Assembly: GCF_900094585.1 (NCBI RefSeq)
Contig: NZ_FMAG01000001.1
Location: forward strand, 1,434,007 to 1,498,006
Reading direction: 5' to 3'
Length of the DNA stretch: 64,000 bases
Source of the DNA: Martinezella multihospitum
GTDB taxonomy: Bacteria; Pseudomonadota; Alphaproteobacteria; Rhizobiales; Rhizobiaceae
The translations under genes were made by a program, and so were the position numbers. Below, one piece after another: positions 51,699-59,827 of this stretch. Below the pieces are notes generated by a model. The model was not told the origin of the DNA. It ran no database searches and saw only the letters and a program-made list of their open reading frames with translations. The first letter of the stretch is position 1; each line of letters starts with the position of its first letter.

Positions 51699-54600
51699 TT
51701 ACTTGACGGTGTCTTTGGACAGTGGCGCCGGCGCAAAGGCATGATCGAGCCGCCGGGCGAAACGCTGATGGAAGGGCGTCTTGCCGATGATCGTCAAATG
51801 GTTGGTGCCGGTGACGATCTCCGATGCCGTTGCATTCGGAGAATATCGCCGCCAGTCGATGACGTTGAGGGCGCGCGTGAGAGAATCCTCGGCCGCAAAG
51901 GCATGGATGCGGAAATCGGATTGCTCCAGGCGGTAGTTACGGAAGATCATCGCGTTGTCGATGAGAATCCAGAACGTATGCTCTTCCGAGCCGATATCGG
52001 GACCATCCGTCGGTAGTTTGACGTTATGCTTGACGACATGGTGGAGGAACTGTTCGTAAACCTCCTCGTTCATGGCGGCGAACAGCCTCTTCCAGTCTTC
52101 GCGCATCGGCGTGGTGGCAAGCCAGCTCTGCACGGCGGCATGGGTGCGATCGCGGATGCCGTCTTCGAAGCGCGGCATGATGCCGACGGTGAACTCCTCG
52201 TCCATGTCGCAGACATCGACCATACCGATCATGCGCAGATCGATATCGTTGCCGAGCTGCCGGGCGGCCTCATAGGCGAGCAGCCCGCCCCACGACCAGC
52301 CGAGGAAGGCGCAAGGCCGGCCATTGGCCTTTTTGCGCACGGCTTCGGCGTAACGCGCAGTAATGTCTTCGACGCGGGTGCTCAGCGTCTTGGTTTCCGT
52401 CAGCGAATAGCAGATGAAGCCGGTCGCCGGCTGTTCAGGGCCGAGATAATCGACGAGACGCATATATTCGCGCGTGCTGACGAGCAGGCCCGGGAAGCAA
52501 TAGAGCGCCGGCCGGTCGCCGTTACGACGAAGATAGACCACATCGACGCCGGCCTCGTCGCGGCTGCCGTCGATCGCCAGTGCTAGGTCGCGAACCGTCG
52601 GATGGTTGAACATGTCGGCGATCGACAGCGGCCATTCGGGATGGCGCATCTTCAGGCGCGAGACGATGCGCACGGCCATCAGCGATTGCCCGCCAATATC
52701 GAAGAAATTCTCCGTGACGCCGATATCGCCGATGTCGAGGATGTCTTTCCAGACATCCAGGATCGCTTTTTCCCTGTCATTGGCGGGTGCTGCCATTTCG
52801 CGTTCGATACGAGGTGCGGGCAGGGCGGCGCGATCCAGCTTGCTGTTCGGCCCCATCGGCAGCCTGTCGATCAGCATGATGGTCTGCGGCACCATGTAAT
52901 CGGGCAGGGCGGTCATGGCGGTGCGGCGCAGTTCGGTCACGCTCAAGCTCTCGCCCTCGCGCGGCACAACATAGGCGACGAGCGAGCTCCGTCCGCCGTC
53001 ATTGTGCAGGAGGATAACCGCCTCGGCGACACGCTGATCGGAGCGCAGCACGGCTTCGATCTCGCCAGGCTCGATGCGGAAGCCACGCAATTTGATCTGG
53101 TGATCGACGCGGCCGGCGAATTCGACGATGCCGTCCTCGCGCCAGCGGCCGAGATCACCCGACTTGTACAGTCGTCCGCCAGGTGTGAAGGGATCCGGAA
53201 TGAAGCGATCCGCCGTCAGCTCCGGCTGGCCGAGATAGCCGCGTGCCAGGCCGCTGCCGCCGATATAGATTTCGCCGATCACGCCGACCGGAACCGGCGC
53301 AAGGTCGGCATCGAGCACATAGATGCGCCGATCGCCAACGCCGCGGCCAATCGGCGCGACGGTCCCCTCGAAGCGGGTTCCGGCCGGGATCTTCCAGATC
53401 ATCGGCGTCATGATCGTTTCGGTCGGGCCGTAGCCGTTGATCAGCAGCTGCGCCTTCAGGTTTTCGGTGATCATGTCGAACACCGCCTGCGACAGCGCCT
53501 CGCCGCCGAAGGAATAGAGCCGCAGCCGCGGGATTTCGCTGTTCTCGCCCGCATATTCGGCAAGGCCGCGGACATAGCTTGTGGGCAGGCTGGCATTGTT
53601 GACGCCGTGCCGCTTCATCATGGCAAAGGCATCTTCCGGTGTCGCAAGCTTGTCTTGCGTCAGCACCACGCCACCACCTGCCATCAGCGGCACCATCCAG
53701 CGCTCATGGCCGCCGTCCGAGGTGAAGGGCAGTACGGGATATTCGCAGGATGCCTCGCTCATCTCGTAGATGCGCAGGGTCGCCTTGCAATGGTGGGCGA
53801 GCGGGCCGTGCTCGACCGCCACTCCCTTCGGCACGCCTGTCGAGCCGGAGGTGTAGATCACATAGGCAAGTTGCTGCGGGGCAATGGTCGTTGCCGGTGC
53901 GTCGACGCTCTCCGCGGACAGGTCGATGGCATCGAGATTGAGATAGGGTGTGGCGATATCGCTCGGCAGGTTGGCGATGTGCTTTGCGCGGGAGATGACG
54001 AGCGAGAGGCCCGGGGCCGTCAGGATGTGACGATTGCGCGCCTCGGGATGATCCGGCTCGACCGGCGTGAAGGCGCCGCCCGACTTCAAGACGGCAAGAA
54101 TGGCGATGATGGCGTCGATCGATTTTTCAAGGGCGATGGCAACGCGTTTTTCTGGGCCGATCCCCATCGCGATCAACCGATGTGCCAGCCGGTTGGCGGC
54201 AGCTTCGAGCTCGCCATGTGCGATCGATTTTTCGCCCTGTGCGACGGCAAAGGCGTTCGGCCGTCGTTTCGCCTGCGCGGAGATGACCTCATGGATAGGC
54301 GTGCCGTCATCGGGCTCCGGCGCGTCGGGATAGGGCGCAGAAAGCCTGTCCAGCTCTTCCGGCGACACGAAGGGGATATGTTTGACCTGCGCACCAGGAT
54401 TGGCATGCAACTGCGCAAGCGCAATGGAAAGATCGTCAGCGAAGCGTATGGTCTGCTTTCGATCATGCTTCTGCGGGTCGAAGCCGATGCTGATGCGAAG
54501 CTTGCCGACGGATGCCGGGGAAACGGTAACGACCAGATCGGCATCGCGGCGCGCCGACGGTTCGATGGGGCTGCGCAGCCTGACTTCGTTCGAGGTTGCT

Positions 54601-55676
54601 TCCATGAGGCGCAGGGGCGGACGCACATCAAGGAGCGTCTTGACGAGGCCCGTAGTGTCGAAGAGTTCGTCCCGCCGTATCAGCGCATCGGCAAGAGCCT
54701 CGAAGGGCAGGGATTGCCCGGTCGCCGTATCGATTTCCTTGACGAATGCGTCGCGAACCTCCTTGAGCGTCATGGTGCCGTCGAGTTCCGGCATCAGGAT
54801 CAACACGTCCTCGCTGCGAGCGGCAACTTTCTGCCTTTTCGGACGCGTGACCAGGCCGATCCTTTGAGTGCCGTATCCGGTATGGCGCCGCAGGGCGATC
54901 CCGAGGGCGGCAAGCATGTCGCCGGAGGTGTCAGCGGACGACTGTACCGGCACTTCAAGCATATGCTCGAACCATGCCTCGTCGACCGTGTTCTGTCCCG
55001 CCGATGTTTGCGGCAGGAGCGATGCAATGTTCTCTTGAGAGGTCAGCCGCTGGAACCAGAAGTCGACCAGCTCCGGTGCCGCGTGGCGTGGTGCGCCATT
55101 GGTAATCATCCACGACGCGGCGTCGGACAGCACGGTCTCTGCGATATCCTCTGGGGAATGACCGTCGATATTGCAAAGGAAATCTGTCGCAAGCAGGTCG
55201 AGCGCCGCAACGTCGGCAAGGATGGCGTGGAGGGAGAATAAGGTACCCACCGCCCGCCCTTCTTGCGTCAGGAGGATGAAGCGGGCTGGATTGCCATTGG
55301 TAAGGTCGATCGGGCGGGCTTGTTCTGCCGTGGCAGTCGTGGTCAGCGCCTCGTCCAGGTTCTCGCCCGCAGCCAACTTCGTCTCGATGATCTCGACGAA
55401 ACGGTCGTTCCTCAGGATCTGCTGAACGGCGCCGCCTGCCCGTGCCTCGAATTCAGAGGTGATGAGGGGATGTTGCCGAGAAAGTTTTGATAGACCCTCG
55501 CGTGCGAGGTTAAGAGAGGTCGAGGGAAAGACGATCGCGAGTATTTGTCGCCCGTAGACGACTTCATTACCCGTCTCCGACAGGAGCCAGATACGTGACT
55601 GTGCTGGCGATAGCGAGCATTTGGCGAGGTAATCCGAGTCGTTTGCTGCCTTGGCGTTCCGATCATGGACAGTCAT
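51699..55676 (-). CDS. Single-module NRPS, degenerate C-A-T-TE, hydroxamate siderophore synthetase
   Basis: A 1,325-residue synthetase. Residues about 15-430 form a condensation-like domain in which HHxxxDG is replaced by HAILADV (about 150-156): the second His and the Gly are missing. The A domain (about 455-955) has YTSGSTG (608-614), FTSDGGHERW (651-660, with the Asp that holds an alpha-amino group), NGYGPTE (747-753) and NSKLDR. The T domain has the phosphopantetheine Ser in GGQS (998). The thioesterase (about 1055-1310) has GWSWG with Ser1128 and a late GTNHL His. This matches the VbsS logic: load one modified amino acid, then cyclo-oligomerise on the thioesterase. ATG 55676 is taken; a start twelve codons earlier is possible. 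Confidence 0.92.
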   Translation of the reverse strand: MTVHDRNAKAANDSDYLAKCSLSPAQSRIWLLSETGNEVVYGRQILAIVFPSTSLNLAREGLSKLSRQHPLITSEFEARAGGAVQQILRNDRFVEIIETKLAAGENLDEALTTTATAEQARPIDLTNGNPARFILLTQEGRAVGTLFSLHAILADVAALDLLATDFLCNIDGHSPEDIAETVLSDAASWMITNGAPRHAAPELVDFWFQRLTSQENIASLLPQTSAGQNTVDEAWFEHMLEVPVQSSADTSGDMLAALGIALRRHTGYGTQRIGLVTRPKRQKVAARSEDVLILMPELDGTMTLKEVRDAFVKEIDTATGQSLPFEALADALIRRDELFDTTGLVKTLLDVRPPLRLMEATSNEVRLRSPIEPSARRDADLVVTVSPASVGKLRISIGFDPQKHDRKQTIRFADDLSIALAQLHANPGAQVKHIPFVSPEELDRLSAPYPDAPEPDDGTPIHEVISAQAKRRPNAFAVAQGEKSIAHGELEAAANRLAHRLIAMGIGPEKRVAIALEKSIDAIIAILAVLKSGGAFTPVEPDHPEARNRHILTAPGLSLVISRAKHIANLPSDIATPYLNLDAIDLSAESVDAPATTIAPQQLAYVIYTSGSTGVPKGVAVEHGPLAHHCKATLRIYEMSEASCEYPVLPFTSDGGHERWMVPLMAGGGVVLTQDKLATPEDAFAMMKRHGVNNASLPTSYVRGLAEYAGENSEIPRLRLYSFGGEALSQAVFDMITENLKAQLLINGYGPTETIMTPMIWKIPAGTRFEGTVAPIGRGVGDRRIYVLDADLAPVPVGVIGEIYIGGSGLARGYLGQPELTADRFIPDPFTPGGRLYKSGDLGRWREDGIVEFAGRVDHQIKLRGFRIEPGEIEAVLRSDQRVAEAVILLHNDGGRSSLVAYVVPREGESLSVTELRRTAMTALPDYMVPQTIMLIDRLPMGPNSKLDRAALPAPRIEREMAAPANDREKAILDVWKDILDIGDIGVTENFFDIGGQSLMAVRIVSRLKMRHPEWPLSIADMFNHPTVRDLALAIDGSRDEAGVDVVYLRRNGDRPALYCFPGLLVSTREYMRLVDYLGPEQPATGFICYSLTETKTLSTRVEDITARYAEAVRKKANGRPCAFLGWSWGGLLAYEAARQLGNDIDLRMIGMVDVCDMDEEFTVGIMPRFEDGIRDRTHAAVQSWLATTPMREDWKRLFAAMNEEVYEQFLHHVVKHNVKLPTDGPDIGSEEHTFWILIDNAMIFRNYRLEQSDFRIHAFAAEDSLTRALNVIDWRRYSPNATASEIVTGTNHLTIIGKTPFHQRFARRLDHAFAPAPLSKDTVK

Positions 55677-56003
55677 TTCTTCGCCATTCTCCCTGAATGT
55701 ACTGAAATACATATCTAATCAATCGAAATACAATAACGTATACCTCTCAATATCTGTGGAAGATATTGAGTTTAATCGATTGATATCTCTGACTTATGGC
55801 GCCGATAAACTCGGATAATCCGGAAATTACATCGACGCAGCTGCATGACGAACGGTGTTTGGGAAAATTCAGGAGATTTTCAAAAAAAATATTTTCGGAA
55901 AATATTTTGAATTCTTGCCGATGCCGTTCGTCACCGCAGAATTAGCGCTGTGCTTGCCCTGCCGATCTCAGCCGGCGTGGTTCTGAAGATATGGAGATGA
56001 AAT
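55677..56003. promoter_or_regulatory. Divergent control region between NRPS and acyltransferase genes
   Basis: No gene is seen. The region is AT-rich and packed with dyads: ATCAATCGA/TCGATTGAT (55718-55726 and 55776-55784) enclosing CTCAATATCT/AGATATTGAG (55746-55770); and TGACGAACGG/CCGTTCGTCA (55846-55855 and 55924-55933) enclosing an AT-rich perfect palindrome centred at 55897. No TGA-N9-TCA site is present, in keeping with control through the ECF sigma factor rather than directly by RirA. GGAG seven bases before 56004 is the acyltransferase ribosome site. Confidence 0.6.
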
Positions 56004-57155
56004 ATGGATGCTTCCCTGGCAATCAGGAGCGATAGGGCGGCGGAGAGATCCTTTGATCTGCGCCTGCCGGCTTCGGGCTTTGAGAGCAGTGCGCTTGCCT
56101 GCGGTCAACCTCTCATTATATCGGCAGGGCCTGTGCCGGGGAGTTTCCGTGTCGAGCATCACGGAGTGAAAGTGGCCTCAGGTCATCTATCGGGGCCGGC
56201 CACCAATCTCCTGGTCTTTGATGCAATCTCGACGGCAGTTTCGCCGCTTTCTAGCGAGGATATCGTCAACGCCGTGTCGGAAGCCGTTTTGGCATGCAAT
56301 CCGCATCTGATTTGCTTCGAGATCGCGCTTGCGGATGATGATCTTGCAAAGCGACTGCTGGAGACCGGCGCGATCGAACACGGCGGCGAGCGCCTCATCG
56401 TGCGGCCGGAATCCTTTTTCCAGCAGGCAAGATCCTGGCTCGGAAGTGCACCCAAAGCCTATCCTGAATTGCCGGCCCTGACGAATGGTGCCCTTCATCC
56501 GCAGCGGCCGCCGAAGCCCGCCGGCCGCGTCTATAGCCGCTTCATTCCCTGGCTGAACACGCAGCTTGGCTTTCATGTCGCCGATGTCGAGGCCGATCTT
56601 CCGCATTTCCATCGCTGGATGAACGATCCGAGGGTTGCCGCCATATGGGAAGACAGCGGTGATCTTTCCTATCATCGCGATTTCATCGCAGGCCGCCTTG
56701 CCGATCCGCGCACTCTGCCGCTGATCGGAACCTTCGGCGGCGTGCCCTTCGGCTACTTCGAACTCTATTGGGCGAAGGAAGACAGGATCGGACCGCATTA
56801 CGATGCCGATGGCTATGATCGCGGCTGGCATGTGGCAATCGGTGAGGATGATTTCCGCGGGAAAGCCTTCGTCAGCGCTTGGCTGCCATCGCTGATGCAT
56901 TACATGTTCCTGGCCGATCCACGCACCCGCCGTATCGTCGGCGAACCGATCCATCATCACGTCCAGCAGATCCGCAATCTTGACCGTTCCGGCTTCGCCA
57001 AGGTCAAGCATATTCAGTTCCCGCACAAGAAGTCGCTGCTGGTCATGCTCCTGCGCGAGCGCTTCTTCATGGACCGGCTGCTGCTGCCGGATCTCACCGG
57101 CTTGCCCACGGAAGATGGGCAGCCTGTCCTTGGCTCGCTGGCGCGAGGCGCCTGA
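56004..57155 (+). CDS. Siderophore N-acyltransferase (RhbD/IucB/VbsA-like, Acetyltransf_8)
   Basis: A 383-residue acyl-CoA N-acyltransferase that acylates the hydroxylamine to a hydroxamate. The N-terminal half is variable. The C-terminal catalytic GNAT domain starts at about residue 170 with YSRFIPWL and contains the family block HFHRWMNDPRVAAIWEDSG near residue 208, GYFELYWAKEDRIG near residue 250, and DRGWHVAIGEDDFRG near residue 272 with the catalytic His. In vicibactin synthesis VbsA transfers 3-hydroxybutyrate; acetyl is used by IucB and RhbD. The nearby esterase favours a hydroxyacyl group able to form ester links, which is inference. It overlaps the exporter gene by one base. Confidence 0.9.
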   Translation: MDASLAIRSDRAAERSFDLRLPASGFESSALACGQPLIISAGPVPGSFRVEHHGVKVASGHLSGPATNLLVFDAISTAVSPLSSEDIVNAVSEAVLACNPHLICFEIALADDDLAKRLLETGAIEHGGERLIVRPESFFQQARSWLGSAPKAYPELPALTNGALHPQRPPKPAGRVYSRFIPWLNTQLGFHVADVEADLPHFHRWMNDPRVAAIWEDSGDLSYHRDFIAGRLADPRTLPLIGTFGGVPFGYFELYWAKEDRIGPHYDADGYDRGWHVAIGEDDFRGKAFVSAWLPSLMHYMFLADPRTRRIVGEPIHHHVQQIRNLDRSGFAKVKHIQFPHKKSLLVMLLRERFFMDRLLLPDLTGLPTEDGQPVLGSLARGA

Positions 57156-58525
57156 TGACAACAGCCGTCGATATGAACGATCCGCGCGTCAAGCGGCTCG
57201 TTCTGGCGGTCGCGCTTCCGGCCGTGGCTGGACTGGCCGCCAGTGCGGGCCATCATGCGATCAACGCGATCTTCCTGGGAGCGCTCGGCCCGGATGTGCT
57301 GGCAGGCATCAGTCTGGTCATGCCGTTGTTTCTGCTTGTCGCGGCTGCCGGTCAGGGGCTGGGTATCGGGCTCGCCACGCTGCTGGCGCGCTATCTTGGC
57401 GAAGGGGATCTCAAAGCCGCGGCGTCGGTCGCCACGACAGCACTCGCGGCGACGATCCCGCTCGGCATCCTCTTATCGATCCTGATCTATCTCGGCCTGC
57501 CGGATTTTGTCGGCGCACTTGGCGCCAGTGACAATCTCCTCGCCCCTGGGCTCGATTATGGGCGGCTGCTTGCTTTCGGGGTGACGCTCGGGCTTTTGCA
57601 GGCCATCTGCGATTTCATAGCGATCGCCGAGGGCAATTCACGCTTCTCGATGATCGTGCTGATCGCGAGCTTCGCCTTGAACGCGGTTCTCGATCCCGTC
57701 TTCATCTTTCTCTTTAAGCTCGGCGCATCCGGCGCGGCACTCGCAACCATTGTTTCGTCCATTGCGGCCCTGGCATGCTATGCCGTCTACTTCTTGCGCC
57801 GATGGGGAACTGTGAGCGTGACCGGCGGGGCGATTTGCTGGCAACTGCTTTGGCCGATCGCGCGGATCGGCCTTCCCGCTGCCGCAACAAGCATTGTCAC
57901 GGGTCTCGGCTTTCTGGTCTTGATGCGGGAGGCCGCAGTGCATGGCGGCGATACCGGTGTCGCCGCAACCGCGATTGCCATCCGCCTGATGACTTTGGGA
58001 CAGCTTCCATTGTTTGGTTTTTGCCTAGGCGCCCAGAGCGTCGTCAGTCATGCCTTCGGCGCTGGCGATACCGAGCGGCTGAAAGCCGCCATCCGTTTCA
58101 TGCTGGCCGTGACGATACCGGTCGCATTGCTCTATTCCATCTTGCTGTTCTTGGCTGCCGAGCCGATCGCACGCCTGTTCACGGATAAACAGGACGTCGT
58201 CGATGAGGCGGTAGCTTGGCTGCAGGCTCTCTTTCCGATCTTTCCGCTTGCGGCCTTTCAATCCGTCCTGCTCGTCATGCTGCAATCGCGGGGCAGGGCA
58301 GGTCTCTCTGCGCTCGTAGGGCTTGCACCGCAGGGCTATCTGCTGATCCCGCTTCTGCTCCTGCTGCCGCTTTGGATGGGCTTTGCCGGCGTCTCCGTTG
58401 CCGCCGCTACCGCCGCCATTCTTGCTGCCATCCTCGGCGGCTTTGTCGGATGGAGGGAATGGCTCACCATTCTGCCGGCCGACGCACCGGGCCGCCTTGT
58501 TGGCCAATCGACACTTCACTCCTGA
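57155..58525 (+). CDS. MATE family efflux transporter
   Basis: A 456-residue membrane protein with about twelve hydrophobic segments in two similar halves, as in MATE/DinF/NorM sodium- or proton-driven exporters. Typical features are the opening helix with AVAGLAASAGHHAINAIFLGALG, and the mid-protein GFCLGAQSVVSHAFGAGD. Its ATG shares a base with the acyltransferase stop, so the two are translationally coupled. It is the best candidate for secreting the newly made siderophore. Vicibactin and rhizobactin loci known to me use other or unlinked exporters, so this linkage is informative. Confidence 0.9.
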   Translation: MTTAVDMNDPRVKRLVLAVALPAVAGLAASAGHHAINAIFLGALGPDVLAGISLVMPLFLLVAAAGQGLGIGLATLLARYLGEGDLKAAASVATTALAATIPLGILLSILIYLGLPDFVGALGASDNLLAPGLDYGRLLAFGVTLGLLQAICDFIAIAEGNSRFSMIVLIASFALNAVLDPVFIFLFKLGASGAALATIVSSIAALACYAVYFLRRWGTVSVTGGAICWQLLWPIARIGLPAAATSIVTGLGFLVLMREAAVHGGDTGVAATAIAIRLMTLGQLPLFGFCLGAQSVVSHAFGAGDTERLKAAIRFMLAVTIPVALLYSILLFLAAEPIARLFTDKQDVVDEAVAWLQALFPIFPLAAFQSVLLVMLQSRGRAGLSALVGLAPQGYLLIPLLLLLPLWMGFAGVSVAAATAAILAAILGGFVGWREWLTILPADAPGRLVGQSTLHS

Positions 58526-58540
58526 CCCAAGAGGAACGCC

Positions 58541-59722
58541 ATGAACGAGACGCCAAGATTCGATGCCTACCGCCACGCCATTCCAGATGCGCTGATGCCG
58601 CCGCGCGACGATCCGTTCGATGCGGCCGTGCCGCCGATCTACCAGACATCGCTCTTTCTGTTCGATAGCTACAAGGAGCTGGAGGACGTCTTTGCCGGCC
58701 GTTCGAAGAAGCCGATCTATTCGCGCGGTGACAATCCGACCGTGCGGCTTCTGGAGCGCAAGATCGCCGAGATGGAGGGCGCGGAAGAGGCGCGTGCCTT
58801 TTCGAGCGGCATGGGCGCAATTGCTGCCGCGGTTCTCGCCTTCGTCGGACCCGGCGACCGTATCGTCACCGTGCGGCACGTCTATAGCGACGCCTTCCGC
58901 TTCTTCGAAAAGGTGCTGAAGCGCTTCGGCGTTGTCGTCGACTATATCGACGGCACCGATACGCAAGCCATGCTTGCCGCACTTCCCGGTGCCAAGCTCG
59001 CTTATCTCGAAAACCCGACCTCGATGGTTTTCGAACTGCAGGATCTGACTGTGATCGCCGAGGCCGCTCGCCGCCATGGCGTCGTAACGATGGTCGACAA
59101 TTCCTGGGCCACGCCGCTCTATCAGAAGCCTCTCTCCGTCGGTATCGATATCGTCATCCACGCCGCCTCGAAATATCTCGGCGGACAGAGCGACACGGTG
59201 GCAGGTCTGGTCACTGGCTCGAAGGCGCATATCGACCGGATCAACAGCGAAATCTATCCCTATACGGGTGCGAAGCTTGCGCCGTTCGAGGCATGGCTCG
59301 TGCTGCGTAATCTCGAGACCCTGCCATTCCGCATGCGCCATCACCATGAAGCCGGGCTGGAAGTAGCGTCCTGGCTCGATGCCCATGCGGATGTGACCAA
59401 CGTCATGCATCCGGCACTCGGCGACCATGCCGGAAAGAGCACCTTCAGCGGCTTCGGTGGGCTGTTTTCATTCGAGGTTTCGGACCGCATCGATGTGGCC
59501 GATTTCGTCGATGCGTTGCGCCTCATTCGTATCGGCGTCAGCTGGGGCGGACCGGAAAGCCTCGTCGTACCGGCAAAGGCAGCGCTCAGCATCTCGCCGG
59601 AGACCAATGTCTTCGCGCGCTTCGGCGTCAGCGACCGCACGATCCGCCTGAACGTCGGCCTGCACTCGGCCAGGGAAGTCATTGCCGATCTCAAGCAGGC
59701 ACTTGCCGCCGCCAGGCGCTAG
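58541..59722 (+). CDS. PLP-dependent Cys/Met metabolism (cystathionine lyase-like) enzyme
   Basis: A 393-residue type I fold PLP enzyme of the Cys_Met_Meta_PP family (cystathionine beta-lyase, gamma-synthase, sulfhydrylases). Lys211 in HAASKYLGG should bind PLP. SSGMGAI near residue 88, YLENPTS near 155, VDNSWATP near 186 and YSRGDNPT near 60 complete the active site. The HAASKYLGGQSD pattern is closest to cystathionine beta-lyases. Its role in a siderophore locus is not obvious: it might perform an elimination or replacement on an activated amino acid precursor. Fifteen bases separate it from the exporter gene. A GC-rich stem-loop follows its stop. Confidence 0.87.
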   Translation: MNETPRFDAYRHAIPDALMPPRDDPFDAAVPPIYQTSLFLFDSYKELEDVFAGRSKKPIYSRGDNPTVRLLERKIAEMEGAEEARAFSSGMGAIAAAVLAFVGPGDRIVTVRHVYSDAFRFFEKVLKRFGVVVDYIDGTDTQAMLAALPGAKLAYLENPTSMVFELQDLTVIAEAARRHGVVTMVDNSWATPLYQKPLSVGIDIVIHAASKYLGGQSDTVAGLVTGSKAHIDRINSEIYPYTGAKLAPFEAWLVLRNLETLPFRMRHHHEAGLEVASWLDAHADVTNVMHPALGDHAGKSTFSGFGGLFSFEVSDRIDVADFVDALRLIRIGVSWGGPESLVVPAKAALSISPETNVFARFGVSDRTIRLNVGLHSAREVIADLKQALAAARR

Positions 59723-59751
59723 CCAGCCGCAGCATCGTTACATCACGAAAG

Positions 59752-59778
59752 GGGTGGAGTGACACGGTCGCTCCGCCC
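59752..59778 (+). terminator. Possible terminator or attenuator before the decarboxylase gene
   Basis: GGGTGGAGTG and CGCTCCGCCC can pair over 10 bp, with two G-U pairs and a seven-base loop. The tail GTACTATTATTC is only partly T-rich. It may reduce read-through into the decarboxylase gene. Confidence 0.4.
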
Positions 59779-59827
59779 GTACTATTATTCATCGTTGATC
59801 TATTCCCGCCAGACCGATTGAGACAAG

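Noticed and set aside
52602..55241. 879-codon plus-strand frame opposite the NRPS gene
   Set aside because: Despite its length it lacks any recognisable domain and is antisense to an NRPS with all core motifs in order.
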